Shown here in pieces: positions 32,267-39,853 of a DNA stretch of 52,980 nucleotides. Source of the stretch: JAKFWI01 sp031398975. Lineage in GTDB: Bacteria > Pseudomonadota > Alphaproteobacteria > Caulobacterales > Aquidulcibacteraceae. The position numbers and the translations under genes were made by a program. Where the stretch lies: NCBI GenBank assembly GCA_031398975.1, contig JANNOI010000052.1, positions 1 through 52,980 on the forward strand. The letters are read 5' to 3'. The stretch's first letter is position 1. Each line of letters starts with the position of its first letter. The notes under the pieces are model-generated. The model did no database searches. It saw nothing but the letters and a program-made list of their open reading frames with translations, and had not been told where the DNA came from.

Positions 32267-33817
32267 TCAGCTCACCTGGCTGAGCGCCGGCTTGGCGCGC
32301 TTGGCCAGCAGGCGGGAGAGCGCTGCGACATAGGCCTTTGCGCTCGCCACCAGCGTATCGGAATCGGCCGCGCGCGCGACGCCGAACTGGCCGCCCTCCG
32401 CCAGGCGCACGCTGACTTCGGCCTGCGCGTCGGCGCCTTCGGTGACGGCGTGCACCTGATAGAGATCGAGCTTGGCTTCATGGGGCGCGAGCACCTTGAT
32501 GGCGTTGAACAGCGCGTCCACGGGGCCCGCGCCGCGCGCCGTCGCCCAGCGGCGCTCGCCGTCGATATCGAGGTCGATCTCGGCGGTCTGGGGGCCTTCG
32601 GTGCCCGCCACGATCCGCAGCCGCGCGACCTTGATGCTGTCCCCCGCATGGGCGGCGGCGTCGTCCACCAGGGCCGCGATGTCGTCGTCATAGACGTGCT
32701 TCTTGCGGTCAGCGAGGTCCTTGAAGCGCTGGAAGGCGTCCTGGAAGGCGTTGTCGGACAGCGCGTAGCCCAGCTCGCGCAGCTTGTCCTTGAAGGCGTG
32801 GCGGCCGGAATGCTTGCCCATGACGAGGCTGGTCGCGCCCTGGCCCACATCTTCCGGGCGCATGATCTCGTAGGTCTGGGCGTTCTTGAGCATGCCGTCC
32901 TGGTGGATGCCGCTCTCGTGCGCGAAGGCGTTCTTGCCGACGATGGCCTTGTTGTACTGCACCGGGAAGCCGGTGATCTGGCTGACGAGCTTCGAGGCGC
33001 GGGTGAGCTTTGCGGCGTCCACCGCGGTGGCGAAGGGCAGGCCGTCCCCGCGCACGCGCAGCGCCATCACGACCTCCTCCAGCGCCGCATTGCCCGCCCG
33101 CTCGCCCAGGCCGTTCACCGCGCACTCGATCTGGCGCGCGCCCCCGATCAAAGCCGCGAGCGAGTTCGCCACCGCCAGGCCCAGATCATTGTGGCAATGG
33201 GCGGAGAACACCACCTGGTCCGCCCCTGGCACGGAGGCGATCGCATCGGCGAACATCGCCCCGTATTCCTGCGGGAACGAATAGCCCACCGTGTCGGGCA
33301 GATTGATCGTGGTGGCGCCGGCGCGGATCGCCGCCTCGATGCAGCGCATCAGGAAGTCCCGCTCGGTGCGCGTGGCGTCCTCGGCGCTCCACTCGACATC
33401 GTCGGTGAAGGTCCGGGCATGGGTGACGCTCTCGGTGACCAGGTCCAGCACCTGGTGGGGCTCCATCTGCAGCTTGTGCTTCATATGGATGGGCGAGGTG
33501 GACACGAAGGTGTGGATGCGCCCGCGCGCGGCGGGGCGGATCGCCTCGGCGGCGCGCTCGATATCCTTGCGCCCGGCCCGCGCCAGCCCGCACACCGCCG
33601 CCCGCTTCACGACCTGAGCGACCGCCCGGACCGCCTCGAAATCGCCATTGGAGGCGATCGGGAAGCCGGCCTCGATCACGTCCACGTGCATCGCATCGAG
33701 GAGCTGGGCGAGCTCGACCTTCTCCTCCAGGCGCATGGAGGCGCCGGGCGATTGCTCGCCGTCGCGCATCGTGGTGTCGAAGATCCGGATCGGGGATTTG
33801 GGAGTGGGCGCGGTCAT
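32267..33817 (-). CDS. leuA: 2-isopropylmalate synthase
   Basis: A 516-residue enzyme making the first committed intermediate of leucine. The N-terminal barrel starts IRIFDTTMRDGEQSPGASM, with the metal-binding SAHCHNDLGLAVANSLAA and ESGIHQDGML. The C-terminal domain, ending about ARAADSDTLVASAKAYVAALSRLL, is the LeuA allosteric domain that binds leucine, so feedback inhibition is expected. Upstream there is a Leu-rich leader peptide and hairpins, indicating attenuation by leucyl-tRNA supply. The other leu genes lie about 17 kb away. Confidence 0.97.
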   Translation of the reverse strand: MTAPTPKSPIRIFDTTMRDGEQSPGASMRLEEKVELAQLLDAMHVDVIEAGFPIASNGDFEAVRAVAQVVKRAAVCGLARAGRKDIERAAEAIRPAARGRIHTFVSTSPIHMKHKLQMEPHQVLDLVTESVTHARTFTDDVEWSAEDATRTERDFLMRCIEAAIRAGATTINLPDTVGYSFPQEYGAMFADAIASVPGADQVVFSAHCHNDLGLAVANSLAALIGGARQIECAVNGLGERAGNAALEEVVMALRVRGDGLPFATAVDAAKLTRASKLVSQITGFPVQYNKAIVGKNAFAHESGIHQDGMLKNAQTYEIMRPEDVGQGATSLVMGKHSGRHAFKDKLRELGYALSDNAFQDAFQRFKDLADRKKHVYDDDIAALVDDAAAHAGDSIKVARLRIVAGTEGPQTAEIDLDIDGERRWATARGAGPVDALFNAIKVLAPHEAKLDLYQVHAVTEGADAQAEVSVRLAEGGQFGVARAADSDTLVASAKAYVAALSRLLAKRAKPALSQVS

Positions 33818-33870
33818 GGCGGCGCAGCCTTTCGGGGCTTTAGAGGAAGCGGGCGGTGTTCAGGTTTCGC

Positions 33871-33901
33871 AAAAGCGGCGTGCCCCCAAGGCGGGCGCCG
33901 C
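33871..33901 (-). terminator. Predicted attenuator terminator upstream of leuA
   Basis: On the minus strand the RNA can form a GC-rich stem (GCGGCG-CCC pairing with GGG-CGCCGC, two-base bulge) followed by four U residues at 33871-33874. It lies between the leader peptide stop and the leuA start. The 5' arm (33893-33898, GCGCCC) can instead pair with GGGCGC at 33922-33927 in the end of the leader coding region, which would disrupt the terminator. Mutual exclusion of this kind is the hallmark of ribosome-mediated attenuation. Confidence 0.6.
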
Positions 33902-33916
33902 GCAGAACACGCAGCG

Positions 33917-34000
33917 CTAGCGCGCCCGGGGGCCCGTAAGGCCCAGGAGCTCAAGGCTAAGCCCAAGGGGCCCGCCGCGAAAAGAGCGTGCTTCAACCAC
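33917..34000 (-). CDS. leuL: leu operon leader peptide (Leu-rich)
   Basis: A 27-residue open frame from the GTG at 34000 to a TAG at 33917. Residues 12-21 read LGLSLELLGL, six Leu in ten. Four of these codons are CTT, which is uncommon in this GC-rich sequence where CTG and CTC dominate. Slow decoding when leucyl-tRNA is short would stall the ribosome and favour the antiterminator ahead of leuA. The ribosome site is weak and the exact start is uncertain. The leader nature rests on composition and position. Confidence 0.7.
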   Translation of the reverse strand: MVEARSFRGGPLGLSLELLGLTGPRAR

Positions 34001-34046
34001 AGAAGGCGCGTACCCGATCCCGCCGCCCGGCGCAAGACCGGCCTCG

Positions 34047-34790
34047 CTAGCGCGGCTTGCGCAGCATCGGGCGCACCACGAACACGATCACGAGCCAGAC
34101 GAGCGCGGCGGCGGCCAGAAAGGCGAGCGCGCTCAGGTTTTCGCGGCTGAACAGCTGCGCCACGCCGTGGCCCGCAAACGCCACCAGCACGATCTTCGGC
34201 ACGATCCCCGCGCCGGTGCCGCCGAAAAACCAGGACGCGCGCATGCCCGTGGCCCCCAGCGCCATGTTCACCAGGATGAAGGGCCCCGAGGGCACCAGCC
34301 GGATCACCAGCGCCGCCAGGAAGGCGTTGTCGGCCACCTTTTCCGCGATCCGCTGCACCAGCGCCCCGCCCAGCCGCTTGAGCGCATCGGCCCCCGCGAA
34401 GCGCCCGATGAAGAAGCCCACCGCCGCCGAGATCATGGTCGCCAGCCAGGACAGCACCACCCCCTCGCCCGGCCCGAACACCGCCACCGTGGCCGCGATC
34501 AGCGCGATCTGGGGCGCCCCGATGAAGGCAAGCAGGGTGAACACCGCCGTCACCGCCCCCGGCGCCCACCACGCGTCGCGCAGGCCCCGCAGCAAGGCGG
34601 CCACCCCGCTCTGATCGGTGTCGAACAGGAAGATCCCGGCCGCCAGGATCAGCCCGGCGGCGCCGAACAAGGCGGTGGAAATCCATAAGGCGCGCGCCGC
34701 GCGCGCGTCCATCTCGGTAAAAAATCGCCAGAAGGCCTGCCACCAATGCCGCATGCGCCGCGCTTTGGCGGGCGGATGGGGCGCGGTCAA
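34047..34790 (-). CDS. TVP38/TMEM64-like VTT-domain membrane protein
   Basis: A 247-residue inner-membrane protein with about six hydrophobic segments. The VTT signature runs from LLAFIGAPQIALIAATVAVFGPGEGVVLSW through FIGRFAGADALKRL to VIRLVPSGPFILVNMALGATGM. Members resemble DedA and lipid scramblases of the TMEM41/VMP1 superfamily. The gene ends 46 bases before the leuA leader, on the same strand, so read-through into leuA is possible, but leuA is likely to have its own start of transcription. Confidence 0.87.
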   Translation of the reverse strand: MTAPHPPAKARRMRHWWQAFWRFFTEMDARAARALWISTALFGAAGLILAAGIFLFDTDQSGVAALLRGLRDAWWAPGAVTAVFTLLAFIGAPQIALIAATVAVFGPGEGVVLSWLATMISAAVGFFIGRFAGADALKRLGGALVQRIAEKVADNAFLAALVIRLVPSGPFILVNMALGATGMRASWFFGGTGAGIVPKIVLVAFAGHGVAQLFSRENLSALAFLAAAALVWLVIVFVVRPMLRKPR

Positions 34791-34840
34791 GGCCGGCGCT
34801 GCGCGCTTGACCCGGCTAACGTTTCGGTATTTCTAGAATT

Positions 34841-35176
34841 ATGGACGATAAGCAGGCCGTCGCCGCCCTCCAGGCGCTTGCCCAGGACACGCGCCTTCGG
34901 GTGTTCAAACTGTTGGCGGCGGCCGGCCCCGAGGGCGCCCCCGCCGGGGAGATCGCGCGCGCGCTGGCTGCGCCGGCGAATACAATGTCGGCGCATCTGG
35001 CCGTCCTGTCGCGGGCGGGCCTGCTGCGCGCCACGCGCCACGGCCGCACCATCCGCTATGCGCTGGCGGGCGAAGATGTGCGCGCCCTGTTCGATTTTCT
35101 GATGGCCGATTGCTGCGGCGGGCGGCCGGACCTGTGCGGTCCGCGGCCCGTCCAGCGTGGAGGCGTGGCGGTCTAA
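34841..35176 (+). CDS. arsR: ArsR-family transcriptional repressor
   Basis: A 111-residue winged-helix repressor. The recognition helix region is NTMSAHLAVLSRAGLLRATRHGRTIRY. Instead of the ELCVC metal site of plasmid ArsR it has C-terminal cysteines C91, C92 and C99 (DCCGGRPDLC), similar to the C-terminal arsenite sites known in other ArsR proteins. It is the first gene of arsR-arsC-aqpS and probably represses this operon until arsenite binds. Confidence 0.9.
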   Translation: MDDKQAVAALQALAQDTRLRVFKLLAAAGPEGAPAGEIARALAAPANTMSAHLAVLSRAGLLRATRHGRTIRYALAGEDVRALFDFLMADCCGGRPDLCGPRPVQRGGVAV

Positions 35177-35196
35177 GCGTGCGCGGGGAGCGTGGA

Positions 35197-35706
35197 ATGG
35201 CGAAAGGCGATGTGGGCGACCCGTTCCGGGTCTTGTTTCTGTGCACGGGCAATTCCGCGCGCTCCATCCTGGGCGAGGCCATCCTCGACCGGCTGGGCGA
35301 AGGCCGCTTTAAGGCCTACAGCGCGGGATCCCACCCCCGGGGCGCGGTCCATCCGAACGCGCGCGCCCTGCTCGAGGCCATGAATTACGACACGGCGGGC
35401 CTACGCTCCAAAAGCTGGGACGAATTCGCAGCGCCGGGCGCGCCCGCGCTCGATTTCGTGTTCACGGTCTGCGACGACGCAGCCGGCGAGATGTGCCCGG
35501 TCTGGCCCGGCCAGCCGATCACCGCCCATTGGGGCCTGCCAGATCCCGCCGCGGTCGAAGGCTCCCCCGCGGAAGTCGCAGCCGCCTTCGCGGAAACCTA
35601 TCGCATGCTGCAGCAACGGCTTTTAGCCTTCGTCGCCTTGCCAATCGCGAGCCTTGACCGGATGTCCCTGCAGAACCGGCTGAACGCGCTCGGCGATCGC
35701 CGGTGA
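35197..35706 (+). CDS. arsC: Arsenate reductase, low-molecular-weight phosphatase type
   Basis: About 169 residues from the ATG at 35197, preceded by GGGGAG; the frame is open upstream. The P-loop is VLFLCTGNSARSILGEAIL (CX5R). The region FVFTVCDDAAGEMCPVWPG supplies the additional cysteines and Asp used by ArsC enzymes of this fold, and THWGLPDPA-like HWGLPDPAAVEG follows. It reduces arsenate to arsenite. The stop overlaps the aqpS start (GTGA). Confidence 0.92.
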   Translation: MAKGDVGDPFRVLFLCTGNSARSILGEAILDRLGEGRFKAYSAGSHPRGAVHPNARALLEAMNYDTAGLRSKSWDEFAAPGAPALDFVFTVCDDAAGEMCPVWPGQPITAHWGLPDPAAVEGSPAEVAAAFAETYRMLQQRLLAFVALPIASLDRMSLQNRLNALGDRR

Positions 35707-36428
35707 GCACGCCCCTGGCGCGGCGCCTCGGGGCGGAGGGCATGGGCGCGCTGCTGCTGAGCGCGGTGGTGATCGGCTCAGGGATCATGGGCGTGCAGCT
35801 GGCGGAGGGGAATACCGCTCTGGCGCTGCTCGCCAACGCGGCAGCGACCAGCGCCATCCTGTTCGTTCTGATCACGACGCTCGCGCCGCTTTCGGGCGCA
35901 CATTTCAACCCCGCCGTCACCCTGGTGATGGCGCTGCGGCGGGAGATCGGCGCGGGCCACGCGATCCTTTATGCGCTGGCCCAGATCGGGGGATGCGTGG
36001 CCGGCGTCGCGCTGGCGCACGCCCTGTTCGGGCTTCCGCTGTTCCAGGCCTCGACCCAGGCGCGGCCGGGCGGCGCGCTGATCCTGGCGGAGGCCTGCGC
36101 CACCTTCACCCTGGTTTTCGTGATCCTCGCAGGCGCGCGCGCGGCGCCGGGGGCGCTGCCCGCATGCGTCGCGCTTACCATCGGCGCCGGCTATTGGTGG
36201 ACCGCCTCGACCTCCTTCGCCAACCCGGCGATCACCCTGGCGCGCGCCCTGACAGACAGCTTCGCCGGCATCCACGCACAAGACGTCGCAGGCTTCGTTG
36301 CGGGCCAGTGCGCGGGCGCGCTGCTCGCCTCCGGCTTCGCGCACGCCTTGACGGGCGCACAGGAACACGAGCCTAGCGCGCGGCGGCAGCCTCGCGCCGG
36401 GCGCGATCGGCCGCCTGGCGGCTCCTGA
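35703..36428 (+). CDS. aqpS: Aquaglyceroporin-like arsenite channel
   Basis: A 241-residue MIP-family protein with six hydrophobic segments and two pore motifs, HFNPAVTLVMALRR and SFANPAITLARALT. In rhizobia an aquaglyceroporin (AqpS) in the ars operon lets arsenite made by ArsC leave the cell in place of ArsB. The order arsR-arsC-aqpS here, with no arsB or acr3 nearby, fits that mode. The GTG start overlaps arsC. Its 3' end overlaps the convergent GIY-YIG gene by 56 bp. Confidence 0.87.
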   Translation: MSTPLARRLGAEGMGALLLSAVVIGSGIMGVQLAEGNTALALLANAAATSAILFVLITTLAPLSGAHFNPAVTLVMALRREIGAGHAILYALAQIGGCVAGVALAHALFGLPLFQASTQARPGGALILAEACATFTLVFVILAGARAAPGALPACVALTIGAGYWWTASTSFANPAITLARALTDSFAGIHAQDVAGFVAGQCAGALLASGFAHALTGAQEHEPSARRQPRAGRDRPPGGS

Positions 36429-36834
36429 AGCGCAGCCAATTCTCCACCGACCAGCCAAAGCCCACCGGTTTGTAGATCGCGCGGTCTTTGGCGCTGCGGG
36501 GAATCATCACGTCGTTCATCGGCGGGCGCAGGCCGCGGATCAGATCCTCCTCGATCGCCTCGCGATGCTCCCGGTCCATCACATGCATGACGTGGCGCTC
36601 GGTGGCGCCTTTGTCATAGACGGCGCTGGCCCATTTCTCGTGGCCGAACAGGCGTTCCTTGAAGCTCGTGGCCTTGCCCACATAAAGCGGCTTCAGAAAG
36701 AACACGAACCGGCGGCGCACGAAAATATAAACGCCTCCATATTCGGGCACTCCGCGGCGCGTCAGCGTGATCTTGAAGCGGTAGCGGCGCCCGCTTTCGC
36801 CGCGCCAGCGGCGCCATCCGAACAGCAACACCAT
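36373..36834 (-). CDS. GIY-YIG nuclease-domain protein
   Basis: A 153-residue single-domain protein. The GIY-YIG core is GVYIFVRRR (about 34-42) and LYVGKATSFKERL (50-62), with Arg61 as the usual catalytic arginine, followed by MDREHREAIEEDLIRGLRPPMND, which supplies the conserved Glu and Asn. It lacks the UvrC companion domains. The function of such stand-alone domains is unknown. The C-terminal 18 codons overlap the end of aqpS on the other strand. Confidence 0.8.
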   Translation of the reverse strand: MVLLFGWRRWRGESGRRYRFKITLTRRGVPEYGGVYIFVRRRFVFFLKPLYVGKATSFKERLFGHEKWASAVYDKGATERHVMHVMDREHREAIEEDLIRGLRPPMNDVMIPRSAKDRAIYKPVGFGWSVENWLRFRSRQAADRARREAAAAR

Positions 36835-37012
36835 CGCCCGCGGCCTCCGATCCGATTCGGCGCGATGCTCGCGGCTTTATGGTTAACGAAGCGTCACCGC
36901 AGCGCCAAAGCGCGCCTCGCCCCAAAGGCGCCACACCAATGGGCTGTCCATCATCCCGGCGCGGTGTTAGTCACAATTCTTCAGCTCAGGCTCGTGGCGG
37001 GTTCAGGCCAGC

Positions 37013-38119
37013 ATGATTGCATTGTATTCCCAGGCGGCCTCTCCGGACTTCGTCGTCACGCTGTCGCGCCAATTCATGGGCGCTTTCTTCCAATACCCCC
37101 ACGTCATCGCGGGCATCGCGGCCATGGGGCTGGCGGCGCTGATCATTTTCAGCTTCTGGCTCGCGCGCGGGGCGGCGAAGGCGAGCGTCAGCGCGGGCGT
37201 GGCCCTGCGCGCCCAGGCCCTGAAGCGGCAGAAGGACCACCGGGCGCTGGTGCTCGTTGGCTATATCGAGGGGCCGGGCGCGCGCCGCCTGCGCGAGGAG
37301 CTGATCGCGGGCGTGGAGGCCCATTTCGGCGCCTTCGCCTTTCAGGCGCCGGTTCAGGTTGAGCCGTTCCCCATCCGCCTCAAGACACTTTCCTCCCGCG
37401 CGCCCGCCGAAAAGCAGCGCCGCCTCGCCGTCCAGGCGCTCGAAGTGCTGGAGCGGGCGAGCGGCGATGTGATCATCTGGGGCCGGCGGCGCGCCTTCGG
37501 CGGCACGTGCGACGTGCGCATCTGCGCCGCCCCCATGTACGGCCGCGCGCCGGACATGCACGCGCTGGAGTTCAAATGGCGCCCCGGGGGCTCGTTCGAC
37601 GGACTCGATCAGGCGATCGCCTATGCCTGCGCGCGCCGCGCCCGCCCGGTCCTGAACCGTCCGCAGGATTACAAGCCCGAGAAACTGCAGCCGATCGTCG
37701 ACGCGCTCGACCGCATGGTCTCCGACCCGCCGGGCACGTTGAGCGACGCCGCCCAAATGGAGATCCTCTCCGATTTCGCCTCCGGCGCGCTGAGCCTGGG
37801 CGAGCGTGGGGGCGAGACGCGCTGGCTCGAAAAGGCGCTGGCCGCCCGCCAGCAATATCTCGACAAGGTGGACCGCACCGCCGATCCCGGCGCCTGGGGG
37901 GCGGCGCAGCAGGAGGTGGGCCGGGCGCTGGCGGCGCTGGGCGAACGCGAGGCCGATCGCGGCAAGCTCGAAGAAGCGGTGCTGACGCTCAAGCAAAGCC
38001 TCGATGCGCTGCGCGCCACCGAAAGCCTCCAGGCCGCCGAAGTCGCCATGCGCGCCCTGAACCGCGCCGAACAGACGCTGGCGCAGCGCCGCCGCATCGG
38101 CCTGCGCTGGCCGGTTTAG
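37013..38119 (+). CDS. Hypothetical membrane-anchored protein with C-terminal TPR-like helices
   Basis: A 368-residue protein. A single membrane helix (about residues 29-50) is followed by a soluble region with alternating strands and helices (VLVGYIEGPGARRLREELIAGVEAHFGAF, GDVIIWGRRRAFGGTCDVRI). The C-terminal third is helical and TPR-like (WLEKALAARQQYLDKVDR and EEAVLTLKQSLDALRA). I do not recognise the family. The TAG stop is the first three bases of palindromic repeat copy 2. The ribosome site is weak and a start at 37076 is possible. Confidence 0.75.
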   Translation: MIALYSQAASPDFVVTLSRQFMGAFFQYPHVIAGIAAMGLAALIIFSFWLARGAAKASVSAGVALRAQALKRQKDHRALVLVGYIEGPGARRLREELIAGVEAHFGAFAFQAPVQVEPFPIRLKTLSSRAPAEKQRRLAVQALEVLERASGDVIIWGRRRAFGGTCDVRICAAPMYGRAPDMHALEFKWRPGGSFDGLDQAIAYACARRARPVLNRPQDYKPEKLQPIVDALDRMVSDPPGTLSDAAQMEILSDFASGALSLGERGGETRWLEKALAARQQYLDKVDRTADPGAWGAAQQEVGRALAALGEREADRGKLEEAVLTLKQSLDALRATESLQAAEVAMRALNRAEQTLAQRRRIGLRWPV

Positions 38120-38230
38120 ACCGTTTCCCGAAAAGTGTTACGCGGTGTTCGGACGAGAAACGGTCTAACTTAAAGTGTAGAGCGGTTTTTCTCGGATTGG
38201 ATTGAATCAATCCAATCGAGAACCACTCTA
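38117..38230. repeat. Intergenic palindromic repeat, copy 2
   Basis: Module B (38117-38167, bounded by TAGACCGTTT and AAACGGTCTA) comes first and module A (38178-38230) second, the reverse-complement order of copy 1. The centre of module A is a long palindrome. It fills the gap between two convergent genes, and its first TAG is the stop codon of the upstream gene. The strong stems on both strands would suit a bidirectional terminator. Confidence 0.9.
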
Positions 38231-38236
38231 GGCGAA

Positions 38237-38890
38237 TTACTTCGCGCCGCGGCGCTTGGCTTCGCGGGCTTGGCCGCGCACCAGGAGCGCGTCGATATTG
38301 CGCGGGTCGCGGGCGACCGCGGCCTCGGCGTCCTTGAGGGCGAGGTCGAAGGCGTTCTGCTCCAGCCGGGCCTGGGCGCGCAGCAGCAAAGCGAGCGCAT
38401 CGGCGGGGCGCTTGTCGAGCGCGCGGGAGAGATCATCCTCGGCCTTGGCCCAATTGGCCTGCATGGCGTGGGCGCGGGCGCGGTCGATCAGCAGGTCTGG
38501 GTCTTCCTTGCGGCGCGAGAGCGCGCGGTCCAGCACCGCCGCGGCGCGCGCGCCCTCCCCCGCCAGCAGCCAGGCGTTGCCGGCCTGGGCCAGCGTCGCC
38601 ACGCGCATCGCCTCGTCGCCGCCGTCTTCGGCATACGCCAAGCTCTCGAGCTTTTCCGCCGCCTCGCGGGACTTGCCCATCGCCGCCAGCGCCATCGCCG
38701 CGCATTGGCGGCCCAGGAAGACGTGCTCCTCCTCCGCCCAGACCGAGGCTTCGCGATAGGCCTCCTCGGCGTCGCGATCGATCTTGGCCACGCACGCCTC
38801 AAAGCGCGCCCGGTCACGCTCGGCGCCCGTGGCGGCGGGCGCGGCGGCGGCCAGCAACAAGGCCTGGACGAAGGCGAAACCGGCGATCAT
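38237..38890 (-). CDS. Periplasmic TPR-repeat protein
   Basis: A 217-residue protein with a signal peptide (MIAGFAFVQALLLAAAAPAAT). Tandem TPR helices fill the remainder, with the clearest repeats at EDPDLLIDRARAHAMQANWAKAEDDLSRALDKRPADALALLLRAQARLEQN and the final AFDLALKDAEAAVARDPRNIDALLVRGQ. TPR proteins act as assembly scaffolds; no partner is identified. It is divergent from the SDR gene by about 40 bp and convergent with the 368-residue protein across repeat copy 2. Confidence 0.82.
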   Translation of the reverse strand: MIAGFAFVQALLLAAAAPAATGAERDRARFEACVAKIDRDAEEAYREASVWAEEEHVFLGRQCAAMALAAMGKSREAAEKLESLAYAEDGGDEAMRVATLAQAGNAWLLAGEGARAAAVLDRALSRRKEDPDLLIDRARAHAMQANWAKAEDDLSRALDKRPADALALLLRAQARLEQNAFDLALKDAEAAVARDPRNIDALLVRGQAREAKRRGAK

Positions 38891-38929
38891 GACTGGACTA
38901 TCCCTCTTGCCTCTTAGGGCTGAGCCCTC

Positions 38930-39814
38930 ATGCCACGCCGGCTGCTCGTCTGTCTCGGGTACGGCTATACAGCGGCGGCCCTCGCGCGGCGACTGCCCGC
39001 AGCAGATTGGGACGTTTTAGGAACAAGGCGCGCGCCCGAGCGCGATGGGCGCCCTCCGCTGCTGGCGTTTCCCAGTTCGCCCGGGGGGCAAGCCAGCCCC
39101 GCCTTGATCGAGGCCGTGCGCCAGGCCGCGGCGATCTTGATCTCCATCCCGCCGGACGACGAGGGCTGCCCCGCCTTTCGCGCGCTCGCCGCGGCGCTCG
39201 CGCCAAGCGCGCCAGGCCCGCGCTGGCTCGCCTATCTCTCCACGAGCGGGGTGTACGGGGATCTGGGGGGCGGCTGGGCCTTCGAGGACACCCCGCGCAA
39301 TCCCCAGAGCCCGCAGGCCGCGCGCCGCTGCCGCGCGGAGGATCAGTGGCTGGGCGCGGGCGCCCACGTGTTCCGCCTGCCAGGCATATACGGGCCCGGA
39401 CGCTCGGCGCTGGATAAGGTGCGCGCGGGCCTCGCGCGCCGCATCGTGAAGCCCGGCCAGGTGTTCTCGCGCGCCCATGTGGAGGATATCGCCGCCGCCC
39501 TCGCGGCCTCGCTGGCGCGCCCGCACCCCCGGCGCATCTATCACGTCAGCGACGATGAGCCCGCCCCGCCGCAGGACGTGACCGCCTTCGCCGCCGCGCT
39601 GCTCGCAGCCCCGGTCCCGCCGGAGATCCCCTGGAGCGAGGCTATGCTGACCCCGCAAGCCGCGCGCTTCTATGCGGAGAACAAGCGCCTCTCCAACGCG
39701 CGCGCGAAAGCCGAACTCGGGTGGCGGCCGGCCTTTCCCACCTACCGCGAAGGGCTCACGGCGATCCTGCGCGCCGAACAGGGCCCGGCGGCGGCCACGC
39801 CCCCGCCGTCTTGA
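38930..39814 (+). CDS. NAD(P)-dependent epimerase/SDR-fold protein, YeeZ-like
   Basis: A 294-residue protein. The N-terminus VCLGYGYTAAALARRL is a Rossmann motif in the form LGYGYTA, seen in YeeZ-like atypical short-chain dehydrogenases. WLAYLSTSGVYGDLGGGW and VFRLPGIYGPGRSALDKV are the usual epimerase segments. It lies upstream of three glycosyltransferase genes, which suggests, without proof, that it acts on a nucleotide sugar. Confidence 0.82.
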   Translation: MPRRLLVCLGYGYTAAALARRLPAADWDVLGTRRAPERDGRPPLLAFPSSPGGQASPALIEAVRQAAAILISIPPDDEGCPAFRALAAALAPSAPGPRWLAYLSTSGVYGDLGGGWAFEDTPRNPQSPQAARRCRAEDQWLGAGAHVFRLPGIYGPGRSALDKVRAGLARRIVKPGQVFSRAHVEDIAAALAASLARPHPRRIYHVSDDEPAPPQDVTAFAAALLAAPVPPEIPWSEAMLTPQAARFYAENKRLSNARAKAELGWRPAFPTYREGLTAILRAEQGPAAATPPPS

Positions 39815-39853
39815 TCGCAGCGCCCGTGGTGATGGCTGGACAGGGGCGTGGGG

